Shown here piece by piece: positions 53,849 to 63,607 of a stretch of 64,000 nucleotides of DNA. The first letter of the stretch is position 1, and each line of letters starts with the position of its first letter. This stretch comes from Arthrobacter sp. P2b (GTDB lineage: Bacteria; Actinomycetota; Actinomycetes; Actinomycetales; Micrococcaceae). The stretch lies in assembly GCF_900168295.1 (NCBI RefSeq), contig NZ_FVZL01000001.1:310001-374000 (forward strand), read 5' to 3'. Under the pieces are notes generated by a model. That model did no database searches and was not told the origin of the DNA. It was given only the letters and a program-made list of their open reading frames with translations. Made by a program: the position numbers and the translations under genes.

Positions 53849-56798
53849 CTTTACGGGTCCCTTCGGGGTCAAAAAGCACTGTTTCTGCGACAACGACGTC
53901 CACCAGCTGATCGCCGGCAGCTGCCACGAGGGTCTCGCCGATGCGCTTGCGGCCGTTCTTGATCAGGGCGAGGCCGAATGACCTGCCCAGTGCTGCGCTG
54001 TGGTAGCTCGAGGTGACGAAGCCTTCCATGGGCACCGGCCCGTAGGCGGGATTGGTGGAACGGCCCTTTTCCACGAGCTGGGTGCCTTCGGGCAGCCGCA
54101 GGGTGCCGTCCACCGGAAGGACGCTGACCAGGTGCTTGCGGTCTTCACGCTGCGCGTCCGCCCGGGAGTAGGAGCGCTTGCCGATGAAGTCCTTGGCCTT
54201 GGAAACGATCCACTCCATGCCGGCGTCCTGCGGGGTGACGGTGCCGTCCGTGTCCTGCCCGACGATCGGGTAGCCCTTTTCGGCGCGCAGGACGTGCATG
54301 GTTTCGGTGCCGTAGGGGGTGATGTTGAATTCGGCACCGGCAGCCGCAACGGCTTCCCAGGTGTTGAGCCCGTACCAGGCCGGGATGTTGATTTCGTAGG
54401 CCAGTTCACCGGAGAACGAGATCCGGCAGATGCGGGCACGGACGCCGGAGGCGAGGGTGGTTTCCCGGAAGGTCATGAACGGGAAGGCCTCGGTGTCCAG
54501 GCCTCCGTTCGCGGCCAGCTCCGGTGCCACCTTGGCGATGACCTCGCGGGACTTCGGTCCGACGACGGCGATGGTGTTCCACTGTTCGGTCACTGAGGTG
54601 CAGTGCACGTCCAGTTCCGGCCATTCCGTCTGGAGCCATTCCTCCAGCCAGTCCAGCACCTTGCCGGCTCCGCCGGTGGTGGTGGTCATGAAGAAACGGT
54701 CCTCGTCGAGGCGCAGGGTCACGCCGTCGTCGAAGATCATGCCGTCCGGTGTGCACATGACGCCGTAGCGGGCGGAGCCGGGGGCGAGCTTCTTGAACGC
54801 GTTGGTGTAGATGCGGTTCAGGAATTCGCCCGCGTCCTTGCCGCGGATTTCGATCTTGCCCAGGGTGGTGGCGTCCATGAAGCCCACGGAGTCACGGACT
54901 GCTGCGCATTCGCGCAGCACGGCGGCGTCCATGTCCTCCCCGTCCTGCGGGTAGTACCAGGGCCGCTTCCACTGCCCCACATCCTCGAACAACGCGCCCT
55001 TGGCGACGTGCCACGGGTGGATGGAGGTGATGCGTGCGGGGTCGAAGAGTTCGCCGCGCTGGCGTCCGGCCAGTGCCGCGAACGCAACCGGCGTGAACGG
55101 GGCGCGGTAGGTGGTGGTGCCGATGTCGCCGATGCCGCGGGACGCTTCGCCGGCGGTCCGGAGTGCGGCGGCGATGACGCCGATCGCGTTGACGCCGGAG
55201 GTCTTGCCCTGGTCGTTGGCGGTGCTGATGGAGGTGTAGCGCTTGATGTGCTCAACGGACCGCATGCCGGCGCCGGTGGAACGGAGGACATCCGCCACGG
55301 ACTGGTCACGCTGGAAGTCCACGAAGTGGTGGTGCCAGTCGTCCGGCGTGCCGGTCTCGCCCGGCACCAGCCACAGCTGGCGGGTGGGGGCAGACGCTGT
55401 CGGCTCGCCCAGCGGGGAAGGTTCGACGGCGGAGGTGAAGCCGGCGCCGATGGCCGCCTTCGCGCCGGCGGAGACGCCCTCGGCGAGGCAGTCAGCGGTG
55501 TCGAAGGAGCCGCGGCCGGAGCCGACGATCTGCTGGTTCGGAACCTCGGTGCTGGGGACGAAGGCGGCCAGGGCGTCGTCCCAGCGCAGCTTGCCCTGCC
55601 GCTGGGAGTGCAGGTGCACCAGCGGGCTCCAGCCGCCGGACACTGCCAGCAGGTCGCAGGCGATCTGTTCGATGCCCGAGGTGAGTTCGCCGTCGTCGTT
55701 GATGCTGCGGACGGTCACGCCGTCCAGCCTGCCTGCGTTCGCTCCCTCACCGGCGGCGGCGCTGGTGTTGGCCACGGCGCTGCCGATCAGCACGCGGGTG
55801 CCGGCTTCGACGGCGGCGGCTGCCACGTCCGTGAGCTTGGGACGGGCGTCCACCACGGCGGCGATCTTGACGCCGGCGGCGCGGAGGTCGGCGGCCAGGG
55901 CGTAGGCGCTGTCGTTGGTGGTGCTGATGACCACGCGCTGGCCGGGGGCCACGGCGTAGCGGTTCAGGTAGCTGCGGACGGCGGAGGCGAGCATGATGCC
56001 GGGGCGGTCGTTGTTTTCAAAGACCAGGGGACGCTCGTGCGCGCCCGGAGCCAGCACAACCTGCTTGGCACGGATGTGCCAAATACGCTGGCGGGACACA
56101 CCGGGGGCGGCCGGGCTGGAGAGGTGGTCCGTACGGTTCTGGACGGCAATGACGTAGTTGGCGTCGTAGGCGCCGAACGCCGTGGTGCGGTTCAGGACAG
56201 TGCATTCGGCGTTGGAGACCAGCTCGGCTTCCACGTCCGCCACCCATTCCAGGGCGGGCTTGCCTTCGACCGTCTCGCCGAGCTCAGCTGCGGTGGAGCC
56301 GGAGAGCAGGGCACCGCCCAGTTCGGGCTGGTCATCAAGGAGCATCACGCGGGCGCCGGTGCGGACGGCCTCACGGGCAGCCGCCAGGCCGGCGGGGCCG
56401 CCGCCGATGACCAGGACGTCGGTGTGGACGTACTTCTTGTCGTATTCGGCGCGGTCCTCTTCGGGGTCCAGCCGGCCGAGGCCGTTGAGCAGTTCGGCCT
56501 TCAGGCCGTCCACCAGGGAGATGGTGGTGGCGGGAAGCATCGATTCGGCAACGTGGCCGGGGAAGCGCGGGGCCACCTTCACCAGGGCGTTGGGTTCCTC
56601 GACTCCGGCAGCCAGGATGCCACGGGGCCGGTCCTCGTACAGCGAGTTGCCGACCGCGACACGGCCGTTGGCGAGCAGCGCGGAAGCCAGCGTGTCCCCG
56701 GGGTGGCCGGTGAATTCCTCGCCGTCCACAGTGAAGCGCCAGGAAATGGTGCGGTCGATGCGGCCGCCGGCGGCGAGGCGGGCATTCTGGGAAGTCAC
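53841..56798 (-). CDS. soxA: Sarcosine oxidase alpha subunit
   Basis: 985 residues. The N-terminal ferredoxin-like fold ([21 protein letters not shown], residues 21-41) is followed by the dinucleotide motif [16 protein letters not shown] (residues 128-143) that holds NAD. The C-terminal 400 residues are a GcvT-type folate domain ([27 protein letters not shown]..., in parts). The subunit moves the methylene group made at the beta-subunit active site to tetrahydrofolate, giving 5,10-methylene-THF. It overlaps soxD by 4 bases and soxG by 8. Confidence 0.96.
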   Translation of the reverse strand: MTSQNARLAAGGRIDRTISWRFTVDGEEFTGHPGDTLASALLANGRVAVGNSLYEDRPRGILAAGVEEPNALVKVAPRFPGHVAESMLPATTISLVDGLKAELLNGLGRLDPEEDRAEYDKKYVHTDVLVIGGGPAGLAAAREAVRTGARVMLLDDQPELGGALLSGSTAAELGETVEGKPALEWVADVEAELVSNAECTVLNRTTAFGAYDANYVIAVQNRTDHLSSPAAPGVSRQRIWHIRAKQVVLAPGAHERPLVFENNDRPGIMLASAVRSYLNRYAVAPGQRVVISTTNDSAYALAADLRAAGVKIAAVVDARPKLTDVAAAAVEAGTRVLIGSAVANTSAAAGEGANAGRLDGVTVRSINDDGELTSGIEQIACDLLAVSGGWSPLVHLHSQRQGKLRWDDALAAFVPSTEVPNQQIVGSGRGSFDTADCLAEGVSAGAKAAIGAGFTSAVEPSPLGEPTASAPTRQLWLVPGETGTPDDWHHHFVDFQRDQSVADVLRSTGAGMRSVEHIKRYTSISTANDQGKTSGVNAIGVIAAALRTAGEASRGIGDIGTTTYRAPFTPVAFAALAGRQRGELFDPARITSIHPWHVAKGALFEDVGQWKRPWYYPQDGEDMDAAVLRECAAVRDSVGFMDATTLGKIEIRGKDAGEFLNRIYTNAFKKLAPGSARYGVMCTPDGMIFDDGVTLRLDEDRFFMTTTTGGAGKVLDWLEEWLQTEWPELDVHCTSVTEQWNTIAVVGPKSREVIAKVAPELAANGGLDTEAFPFMTFRETTLASGVRARICRISFSGELAYEINIPAWYGLNTWEAVAAAGAEFNITPYGTETMHVLRAEKGYPIVGQDTDGTVTPQDAGMEWIVSKAKDFIGKRSYSRADAQREDRKHLVSVLPVDGTLRLPEGTQLVEKGRSTNPAYGPVPMEGFVTSSYHSAALGRSFGLALIKNGRKRIGETLVAAAGDQLVDVVVAETVLFDPEGTRKDG

Positions 56799-57205
56799 TT
56801 GGTTGCTCCTTCCGGGGCGGTGGTGCTGGCAGGTGTTGTGCTGGTGCCTGAGATGTCGGGCGCCGCGGTTCCGGTGGTGGTGCTGTCAGCAGCGGTGCTG
56901 GCAGTTCCGGATTCGGCGGTTCGCGGGGCTGCCCGGTCGGGCCGGGGCGTGCCCATCGGGTAGATGGCCTGGATGTCGTAGCTGACGGTGTCACGCAGCA
57001 TGTTGAACCACTGGCGGCAGCCGGTGCTGTGGACCCAGCGCTCGGCGAAGGTGCCCTTGGGGTTCTCGCGGTAGAAGAGGTACCGGGACCACTCCGTGTC
57101 GTTCAGTTCGTTCGGGTTTTCCGGGTAGGCCACGTGGGCCTGGCCGCCATAGTGGAATTCGGTTTCATCCCGGGGGCCGCAGTTGGGGCATGAGATCAGC
57201 AGCAT
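56795..57205 (-). CDS. soxD: Sarcosine oxidase delta subunit
   Basis: 136 residues, longer than the usual 95-100 because of an Ala/Thr/Ser-rich C-terminal tail from about residue 90. The zinc ligands known from this subunit are present: CPNC at 6-9, His59 and Cys63 (WVHSTGC). GRECW-type changes aside, [17 protein letters not shown] is conserved. It is a structural zinc subunit of the heterotetramer. The tail is probably disordered. Confidence 0.93.
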   Translation of the reverse strand: MLLISCPNCGPRDETEFHYGGQAHVAYPENPNELNDTEWSRYLFYRENPKGTFAERWVHSTGCRQWFNMLRDTVSYDIQAIYPMGTPRPDRAAPRTAESGTASTAADSTTTGTAAPDISGTSTTPASTTAPEGATK

Positions 57206-57233
57206 GTGCGTTGTCTTTCTGTGGAGGCGGCGG

Positions 57234-58454
57234 CTAGTGGGCTACGGCGGCGGCGCCGTGTTCGTCAATGAGCGCGCCGGTTTCGAAGCGCTCCAAGGAG
57301 AACGGCGCGTTCAGCTTGTGCGGGGAGCCCGTAGCGATGTTGTGCGCGAAGGTCATGCCGGCCGCGGGCGTGCCCTTGAAGCCGCCGGTACCCCAGCCGC
57401 AGTTCACGAACATGTTCTCCACCGGGGTGTTGCCCACGATCGGGGAAGCGTCCAGCGTGGTGTCCACGATCCCGCCCCAGGTCCGGAGCACGTGGGCCCG
57501 GGCGAAGATGGGGAAGAGTTCGACGGCGGCCGCCATCTGCTGCTCGATCACATGGAAGGAGCCGCGCTGGCCGTAGCCGTTGTAGGAGTCCACGCCGGCG
57601 CCCATCACCAGTTCGCCCTTGTGGGCCTGGGAGACGTAGACGTGCACGTGGTTGGACATCACAACGGTGGGGTGGACCGGCTCGTGCAGCTCGGAGACCA
57701 GTGCCTGCAGCGGGTGGGACTGGATGGGGAGCTGGAAGCCGGCCATTTCGGCCAGGACGGAGCTGTGGCCGGCGGCGCACAGGCCCACCTTTTCGGTGTT
57801 GATGGTGCCGCGGTTGGTCTTGACGCCCACCACGCGCTCTCCATCCTTGACGAAGCCGGTGACTTCGCAGTTCTGGATGATGTCCACGCCCAGCTCGTCG
57901 CACTTGCGGGCGAAGGCCCAGGCCACGTGGTCGTGCTTGGCGATGCCGGCACGGGGCTGGTAGGTGGCGCCCATGACGGGGTAGCGGATGTTGTCGCTGA
58001 TGTTCAGGATGGGGCAGAGTTCCTTGACCTGCTGCGGGTCCAGCCATTCGGCGTCAACACCGTTGAGCTTGTTGGCGCCCACGCGGCGCATGCTTTCACG
58101 CACGTCGCCGAGGGTGTGGGCCAGGTTCATCACGCCGCGCTGGCTGAAGAGGAAATCGTATTCGAGTTCCTCCGGCAGGATTTCCCAGAGCTTGAGGGCG
58201 TGCTCGTAAATGGCCGCGCTCTCGTCCCAGAGGTAGTTGGAGCGGATGATGGTGGTGTTCCGGGCCATGTTGCCGCCGGCCAGCCAGCCCTTTTCCAGGA
58301 CGGCGATGTTGGTCATGCCGTGGTTCTTGGCCAGGAAGTACGCGGTGGCCAGGCCGTGCCCGCCGCCGCCGACGATCACGGCGTCGTAGGAGGACTTGGG
58401 CTCGGGGTTCCGCCAGAGGAAGTCCGGGTGCTCCGGAAGCTGCTGGGTGCTCAC
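57234..58454 (-). CDS. soxB: Sarcosine oxidase beta subunit
   Basis: 406 residues. The FAD motif [21 protein letters not shown] is at residues 23-43, and [14 protein letters not shown] at 171-184 contains the His (174 or 176) that carries the covalent FMN in this subunit. The C-terminus has [17 protein letters not shown]. It oxidises sarcosine to an imine; the electrons reach oxygen through FMN, giving peroxide. It follows glyA with a 4-base overlap. A close relative, N-methylglutamate dehydrogenase, is excluded by context: glyA, sdaA and purU fit sarcosine. Confidence 0.95.
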   Translation of the reverse strand: MSTQQLPEHPDFLWRNPEPKSSYDAVIVGGGGHGLATAYFLAKNHGMTNIAVLEKGWLAGGNMARNTTIIRSNYLWDESAAIYEHALKLWEILPEELEYDFLFSQRGVMNLAHTLGDVRESMRRVGANKLNGVDAEWLDPQQVKELCPILNISDNIRYPVMGATYQPRAGIAKHDHVAWAFARKCDELGVDIIQNCEVTGFVKDGERVVGVKTNRGTINTEKVGLCAAGHSSVLAEMAGFQLPIQSHPLQALVSELHEPVHPTVVMSNHVHVYVSQAHKGELVMGAGVDSYNGYGQRGSFHVIEQQMAAAVELFPIFARAHVLRTWGGIVDTTLDASPIVGNTPVENMFVNCGWGTGGFKGTPAAGMTFAHNIATGSPHKLNAPFSLERFETGALIDEHGAAAVAH

Positions 58455-59791
58455 TGGGCGGCTCCAATCAGGTCTGCTTCAACACCGGCCAGGGCGGCAT
58501 CGTCGTTGAGGTGGGGGTAAAGGGGGAACTGGTCGGCAAGGGCGGTGACGCGGCTGCGGAGTTCGACGGCGGTGTCCTCGTCCAGGGTGCCGCTGCCGGC
58601 TGCCGCGATCAGGGCCGTGGCGATGATGTCCGCGACCTCGGTGAATTCAGCGGCGCCGAATCCGCGTGTGGCCAGGGCAGGGGTGCCGATCCGGAGGCCG
58701 GAGGAAACCATCGGCGGGCGGGGGTCGAAGGGTACTGCGTTGCGGTTGACGGTGATGCCGATCCGGTGGAGGGCGTCTTCGGCCTGCTGGCCGTCGAGCT
58801 CCGAGTTGCGCAGGTCCACGAGGACCAGGTGGACGTCCGTGCCGCCGTTGACAACGGAGATGCCTGCGGCTTCGACGTCGGACTGGAGGAGACGCTCGGC
58901 CAGCAGCTTGGCACCCTGCAGGACCCGCTCCTGGCGTTCCTTGAATTCGGGCGATCCGGCGAGCTTGAAGGCCACGGCCTTGGCTGCAATGACGTGCTCC
59001 AGCGGGCCGCCCTGCTGGCCGGGGAACACAGCGCTGTTGATCTTCTTGGCGTACTCCTCCTTGGCCAGGATGACGCCGCCGCGCGGGCCGCCCAGGGTCT
59101 TGTGGGTGGTGGTGGTGACCACGTCCGCGAAGGGGACCGGGTTCGGGTGCAGCCCTGCGGCAACGAGGCCGGCGAAGTGGGCCATGTCCACCATCAGGTA
59201 GGCACCAACGAGGTCGGCGATGCGGCGGAACTCGGCGAAGTCCAGCTGGCGGGAGTAGGCGGACCAGCCGGCGACGATGAGCTTGGGCTTGTGCTCCAGG
59301 GCCAGGGCTTCCACCTCGGCCATGTCCACCCGGAGGTCGGATTCACGGACGTGGTAGGGAACCACGTTGTAGAGCTTGCCGGAGAAGTTGATCTTCATGC
59401 CGTGGGTGAGGTGGCCGCCGTGCGCCAGGGAAAGGCCCAGGATGGTGTCGCCCGGGTTCAGCAGGGCAAACATCGCTGCGGCGTTGGCCTGGGCGCCGGA
59501 ATGCGGCTGCACGTTGGCGAATTCTGCGCCGAACAGGGCCTTGACGCGATCGATGGCGAGCTGTTCCACGACGTCCACGTGCTCGCAGCCGCCGTAGTAG
59601 CGCTTCCCGGGGTAGCCCTCTGCGTACTTGTTGGTCAGGACCGAACCCTGCGCCTCCATGACCGACGCCGGGGCGAAGTTCTCCGAGGCGATCATCTCCA
59701 GGGTGTTCTGCTGCCGCTCCAGCTCCTTTGCTACAGCGGCGGCAACATCGGAGTCCACCTGGGCGAGCGAGGCGTTGAGTACGTTCTGCAT
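58451..59791 (-). CDS. glyA: Serine hydroxymethyltransferase
   Basis: 446 residues. The PLP Lys is at 231 in [16 protein letters not shown], and [10 protein letters not shown] near the N-terminus and [17 protein letters not shown] are standard. It joins glycine and 5,10-methylene-THF, both products of sarcosine oxidation, into serine. An AAGGAG lies before the ATG. As the first gene of the operon it is expressed with the oxidase. The divergent GntR gene and ACTGA repeats upstream probably control it. Confidence 0.97.
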   Translation of the reverse strand: MQNVLNASLAQVDSDVAAAVAKELERQQNTLEMIASENFAPASVMEAQGSVLTNKYAEGYPGKRYYGGCEHVDVVEQLAIDRVKALFGAEFANVQPHSGAQANAAAMFALLNPGDTILGLSLAHGGHLTHGMKINFSGKLYNVVPYHVRESDLRVDMAEVEALALEHKPKLIVAGWSAYSRQLDFAEFRRIADLVGAYLMVDMAHFAGLVAAGLHPNPVPFADVVTTTTHKTLGGPRGGVILAKEEYAKKINSAVFPGQQGGPLEHVIAAKAVAFKLAGSPEFKERQERVLQGAKLLAERLLQSDVEAAGISVVNGGTDVHLVLVDLRNSELDGQQAEDALHRIGITVNRNAVPFDPRPPMVSSGLRIGTPALATRGFGAAEFTEVADIIATALIAAAGSGTLDEDTAVELRSRVTALADQFPLYPHLNDDAALAGVEADLIGAAQ

Positions 59792-59818
59792 GTTTCTCCT
59801 TCAGAGGCCCTTCGGTTT

Positions 59819-59859
59819 ACTGATCAACAACTGACCTGTAACTGATATATTAGAACTGA
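59819..59859. repeat. Four ACTGA repeats in glyA-GntR divergent region
   Basis: ACTGA begins at 59819, 59830, 59840 and 59855, spaced 11, 10 and 15 bases. They lie between the sarcosine operon and its divergent GntR gene, so they may be binding half-sites on one face of the helix. Confidence 0.45.
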
Positions 59860-59864
59860 CGTAA

Positions 59865-59870
59865 TAGTAT
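59865..59870 (+). promoter_or_regulatory. Possible -10 box (TAGTAT) for GntR gene
   Basis: TAGTAT overlaps an ATG at 59869. If it is the -10 box, the transcript begins near 59877 and translation must start at the ATG at 59902 or later. Confidence 0.4.
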
Positions 59871-59901
59871 GTTCCACATCACGCAGGAGTCAATAGGAAC
59901 C

Positions 59902-60585
59902 ATGGAGAGCCTCGTAATGAGCCTGACGCTAGAGAACCATCTGGAGGGCGGCGGGGATCTCTCGCTGGCCGAGCGGGCGTACCGGCATCTCCGGGACCGG
60001 CTCATCATGCTGGACATCCGGCCCGGCGAAGCCATCAACGACGGCAAGCTGGCCGCCGAAATGGGCATCGGCCGCACCCCCGTCCGGGAAGCCTTGAAGC
60101 GACTTGAAAGCGACCACCTGGTGATCTCCTACCCGCGCCGGGGCACCTTCGCCACCGTTGTGGACATCACCGAGCTGGCCGATGTTTCGGAGCTCCGGGA
60201 ATCACTGGAGCCCCTCGCCGCGCGGCGGGCAGCCAAACTCGCCACACCCGCACTGCGCGCCGAGCTGCGCGAAACCGCGGCCGCGATTGCCCGGATGGCC
60301 GCCGCCGAGGATCCCTACGACCTGATGCGGTATGACATCAAGGTCCACCGCCTTATCTACCGTGCCGCGGCCAACGCGCACCTGGAAGATGTCCTGATCC
60401 GCTACGACAACCTGGCCACCCGGATCTGGTGCATGGTGCTGGAGAAGGTGCCCGCGGTGTCCGAGCACATCTCGGAGCATGTGGAGCTGCTGGAAGCGAT
60501 TGCCGACGGCGACGCCGACCGGTCCGGCAAGCTCGCGCTGGAGCACGTCACCAGCTTCGAACACGCCATCCGCGCAGTCCTCTAA
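59902..60585 (+). CDS. GntR family regulator (FCD type)
   Basis: 227 residues from the ATG at 59902, which follows AGGAACC; the earlier ATG at 59869 lies inside a likely -10 box. The winged helix (LAERAYRHLRDRLIMLDIRPGEAINDG, then IGRTPVREALKRLESDHLV) is in residues 20-75. The FCD effector domain has the Asp/His metal pattern in DLMRYDIKVHRLIY and EHISEHVELLEAIADGD. It is divergent from the glyA-sox operon and probably represses it until sarcosine, glycine or a related compound binds. Confidence 0.92.
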   Translation: MESLVMSLTLENHLEGGGDLSLAERAYRHLRDRLIMLDIRPGEAINDGKLAAEMGIGRTPVREALKRLESDHLVISYPRRGTFATVVDITELADVSELRESLEPLAARRAAKLATPALRAELRETAAAIARMAAAEDPYDLMRYDIKVHRLIYRAAANAHLEDVLIRYDNLATRIWCMVLEKVPAVSEHISEHVELLEAIADGDADRSGKLALEHVTSFEHAIRAVL

Positions 60586-60593
60586 GGAACCTT

Positions 60594-60616
60594 CAGCGGT
60601 TAACCGCCCGCCGCTG
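60594..60616. terminator. Small hairpin between convergent GntR and VOC genes
   Basis: CAGCGG and CCGCTG pair across 11 bases in the short gap between the two convergent genes. There is no T-run, so support is weak. Confidence 0.3.
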
Positions 60617-60618
60617 CG

Positions 60619-60993
60619 TCAGGGGTCAAGCCGCCTGCGGAGGAGGCAGAACTCGTTGCCCTCCGGGTCTTCCAAGACGTGCCACTGTTCGTCGCCGCTC
60701 TGCCCCACGTCGGCCGGCCTGGCGCCGAGGGCGAGCAGCCGTTCCAGCTCGGCGGCCTGGTCCCGGTCCACGGGATTGACGTCGATGTGCAGGGGAAGCC
60801 GTCCGGTCCGCGGATTGCTGCTCGGACTCAGGATGATGGTGGGCTGCAGGCCGCCAAAGCCGGCGGCCGGGCCGATTTCGATGGCGCCGTCCTCCCGGTC
60901 CAGTTCGACATAGCCAAGGACGTCACTCCAGAACTTTGCCAGCAGTTCGGGGTCGGCGCAGTTCAGGACCAGTTCGCTGATTCGGCATGACAT
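60619..60993 (-). CDS. VOC (glyoxalase-like) family protein
   Basis: 124 residues in two beta-alpha-beta repeats: ISELVLNCADPELLAKFWSDVLGYV at the start and DEQWHVLEDPEGNEFCLLRR at the end, with LPLHIDVNPVDRDQAAELERLLALGA (in parts) between. The His and Glu at metal positions suggest a metal enzyme or a drug-binding protein. The group is large and the substrate cannot be named. It lies 10 bases after the ROK gene. A TAGACT box 7 bases before its ATG may give a leaderless transcript. Confidence 0.8.
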   Translation of the reverse strand: MSCRISELVLNCADPELLAKFWSDVLGYVELDREDGAIEIGPAAGFGGLQPTIILSPSSNPRTGRLPLHIDVNPVDRDQAAELERLLALGARPADVGQSGDEQWHVLEDPEGNEFCLLRRRLDP

Positions 60994-61003
60994 GAGAGCC
61001 AGT

Positions 61004-62209
61004 CTAGGTTCGGGGTGCCCGCGGGAGGAATGCCGCCGGTTCGCGCCTGACCTGCGTCAGGGCGGACTCGATGGCACCTTTGACCACCACCTCCGCTCCG
61101 AAGGTGCTTGCAACCAAGTCCGGGAGGGGCACACCGGAATCGGCGGGCAGCAGGCAGCGTGCCTGTTCCAGGACAGGTTCGATGGCCCGGGAGATCCCGC
61201 CCGCGATGATGACGCGTTCAATGTCCAGGAGGCTGGAAAGCACAACAGCAATACGCGCCAGCCTGGCACCGAGCCGGGCGATGATGTCCCCCGCGAACGG
61301 ATCCCCCTCCCGGGCTGCCTGGAACACGTCCTCGGCGTTGATCTCCCCCTCGGGTATATGGCGCAGTGTGGATTGTCCGCCGTGGGAGTGGATCCGCGAG
61401 CGCGCCCACTTACGGGCCAGTGCCCCAAACCCATCCGTGCTGCCTTCGTCGGGCACGAACTTGCCGGCGGTAATAGTGTCGAGGAATCGCATCTCGCCGG
61501 CGCCGCCGCGCGGTCCCCGCAGCAGGCGCCCATCGACGATCAGCCCGGCGCCGAACCGCTCGCCTGTCAGCAGCGTGGCCAGGTTGGCTGATGGCTTGTG
61601 CGCGCGTTCGGCAATGGCGGCGAGGTTGGCGTCATTTTCGACAACCACCTTGCCGTGAAGGTGGGAGGCGAATCCGGAATTCATCAGATGCCAGAATTCT
61701 CCTTCAGGAGACGTGCCATGGGCGTCGATCGGCGCGGGAACACCGACAACCGTAAGCAAAACATCGTCCGCCTCGTGTCCGCTGTCGTGGAGGGCCAGGC
61801 CGATCAGCTCCCGTGCAGCCGCGCAGCGGCCGGAGCGTCCGAGCATCTTCGAGTCAACGTTCTGGCGGCGCAAACCCAGCTCACGGCCCCGCAGATCCGC
61901 CACGATGGTGGTGAAGTAGCTTTCCCCGGCGTCCAGTCCAACAACCACACCGGCAGCCTCGCGCAATTGGTAGCGGCGTGCCGGCCTGCCTTTGTTGGTG
62001 CGGGCCGCGGCAGCACTGTCGTCCACTTCCTCCAGCCAGCCGGCGTCGACCAGGGCATGGCAAACGCCGAGCACCGTCGCGCGGGTCAACCCCGTCACCG
62101 CCATGGCTTCCCCGGCTGTGAACACTTGCTCCTGCAGGGCAAACCGCAGCAACGCATCGGAATTGATCTGCCGCAACAATTGCGTCGAACTCGCGGTTGT
62201 CTCCTTCAT
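61004..62209 (-). CDS. ROK family transcriptional regulator
   Basis: 401 residues. An N-terminal winged helix (LLRFALQEQVFTAGEAMAVTGLTRATVLGVCHAL, in two helices) is joined to a ROK sugar-kinase-like domain: VVGLDAGESYFTTIVADLRG for phosphate, VVENDANLAAIAE and LLTGERFGAGLIVDGRLLRGPRG (in parts) with GGAGEM. The usual zinc-binding Cys cluster of ROK kinases is not seen, which fits a regulator. It is divergent from a sugar ABC operon and probably represses it until a sugar binds. Confidence 0.88.
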   Translation of the reverse strand: MKETTASSTQLLRQINSDALLRFALQEQVFTAGEAMAVTGLTRATVLGVCHALVDAGWLEEVDDSAAAARTNKGRPARRYQLREAAGVVVGLDAGESYFTTIVADLRGRELGLRRQNVDSKMLGRSGRCAAARELIGLALHDSGHEADDVLLTVVGVPAPIDAHGTSPEGEFWHLMNSGFASHLHGKVVVENDANLAAIAERAHKPSANLATLLTGERFGAGLIVDGRLLRGPRGGAGEMRFLDTITAGKFVPDEGSTDGFGALARKWARSRIHSHGGQSTLRHIPEGEINAEDVFQAAREGDPFAGDIIARLGARLARIAVVLSSLLDIERVIIAGGISRAIEPVLEQARCLLPADSGVPLPDLVASTFGAEVVVKGAIESALTQVRREPAAFLPRAPRT

Positions 62210-62250
62210 CCCTTGACGATATCCGCACGATGCCTCATCCTCGTATAGGA

Positions 62251-62262
62251 CTTAAATATAAG
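62251..62262. promoter_or_regulatory. AT-rich partial palindrome between ROK and sugar ABC genes
   Basis: CTTAAATATAAG has 4-base paired ends in an AT-rich stretch that stands out from the GC-rich surroundings. It may be a ROK operator or part of the divergent promoters. Confidence 0.35.
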
Positions 62263-62296
62263 ATCCAAATAAACTCTGTGAGACCCTGAGGAGCCG

Positions 62297-63574
62297 ATGT
62301 TGCCACCTTTGCCGTCCAGAGGGACGCGAGTCTCCCGACGCACCTTCCTTGCCGCTGCCGGGGGCGCACTGGCCGCTTTCGGCCTGGCAGGGTGTGCTCC
62401 GGGAGGAACCCGTCCCACCATCACGTTCCACCAGTCAAAACCGGAGGCCGTGCCATACTTCCGCGATCTCGCGGCGAAGTTCACCGCGTCGCAGGACCGC
62501 GTCCGCGTCCTTCATGACATGGCGACAAATCTTTCTGCCAGCTTTGTGCGCAGCAGTCCGCCGGACCTCGGTTGCCTCAACTACAACCTTGAAATGGCCC
62601 GGTTCATGGAGCGCGGCGCCCTCTCCGACCTTTCCGATCTCCCGGCAGCAGCTTCCATCCGGAACGACGTTCTGGACCTCACGAACTGGTACCCCACCTA
62701 CCCGGGCCGTACGAGCGTCATCCCCTACTCGGTCATGGCCGCCTCGGTCATCTACAACCGCCGCATCTTCGAGCAGAACGGGCTGGCCGTTCCCACAACC
62801 TGGGACGGACTGATTGAAGTATGTGAGGTGCTAAAGGCGGCGGGCATCACGCCCATTTACGGCACCTTCCGCGACCCCTGGACCATCGCGCAGGGCCTGT
62901 TCGACTACACGGTGGGCGGCATGGTCAACGTGCGCGAGTTCTATAAAACAATGCACGGGATCGGCGAGGATGTCGGACCGGATTCCGAAGTGTCGTTCCA
63001 GAAAACGATGCTCGAGCCAGTGCAGCGCATGGTGCAGCTGACGTCCTACGTCAACCCCGATGCGTCGAGCCGAGGCTACGGTGACGGCAACACCGCCATG
63101 GCGCAGGGACAGGCGGCGATGTACTTCCAGGGGCCGTGGGCCTTCGGAGAAATTGAAAAGGCGGGGACCGATGTGGATCTGGGCACCTTTCCACTGCCAA
63201 TGACCAGCAATCCCGCCGACCTGAAAGTCCGCGTTAACATCGACCTTTCGCTGTGGGTTCCCGAAGCCGGCAACGCACAGGAGGGGGCCCGCGCCTTCCT
63301 CCAGTACCTCATGCAGCCGGAAATCCAGAACTCCTACAATGCCGAATTCCTGGGATTCGGCACGGGTAAGGACGCACCGGCGGTCACCGACCCCCGAATC
63401 GTTGAGATGCAGAAGTACTACGACGAGGGCCGTTTCTACATGGGTGCCTCACAGTTCATTCCAAACTCGATTCCCGCCGCCAACTACCTCCAGTCGATCA
63501 TCGGCGGCGCCGACGCCGAGAGCACGCTCCGCCGTATGGACGCCGACTGGGCGCGCCTGGCTTTCCGCGCGTGA
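62297..63574 (+). CDS. Sugar ABC transporter substrate-binding protein (Tat lipoprotein)
   Basis: 425 residues. The N-terminus has a twin-arginine motif (SRRTFLAAAGG) and a lipobox LAGC, so it is probably exported by Tat and lipid-anchored. The mature part matches family 1 solute-binding proteins: VIYNRRIFEQNGLAVPTTWDGL, AMAQGQAAMYFQGPWAFGEIE (split by one turn) and EGARAFLQYLMQPEIQ. It should bind an oligo- or monosaccharide. A permease gene follows 33 bases later, and a ROK regulator is divergent. Confidence 0.92.
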   Translation: MLPPLPSRGTRVSRRTFLAAAGGALAAFGLAGCAPGGTRPTITFHQSKPEAVPYFRDLAAKFTASQDRVRVLHDMATNLSASFVRSSPPDLGCLNYNLEMARFMERGALSDLSDLPAAASIRNDVLDLTNWYPTYPGRTSVIPYSVMAASVIYNRRIFEQNGLAVPTTWDGLIEVCEVLKAAGITPIYGTFRDPWTIAQGLFDYTVGGMVNVREFYKTMHGIGEDVGPDSEVSFQKTMLEPVQRMVQLTSYVNPDASSRGYGDGNTAMAQGQAAMYFQGPWAFGEIEKAGTDVDLGTFPLPMTSNPADLKVRVNIDLSLWVPEAGNAQEGARAFLQYLMQPEIQNSYNAEFLGFGTGKDAPAVTDPRIVEMQKYYDEGRFYMGASQFIPNSIPAANYLQSIIGGADAESTLRRMDADWARLAFRA

Positions 63575-63607
63575 TCACACTTCCAACGCACGAAACGAGG
63601 ACCATTC

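Noticed and set aside
54603..56963. 786-residue open frame opposite soxA
   Set aside because: It is the antisense shadow of soxA, dominated by Gly/Val/His repeats that mirror its codons. No domain is recognisable.
53198..58454. soxBDAG read as N-methylglutamate dehydrogenase (mgdABCD)
   Set aside because: The families are related, but overlap with glyA, sdaA and purU in one operon is the hallmark of sarcosine oxidase. The GlnT-GlxBCD set is 20 kb away.
59792..59901. Glycine riboswitch upstream of glyA
   Set aside because: The leader between the divergent genes is too short and AT-rich, and none of the conserved aptamer pattern is visible.
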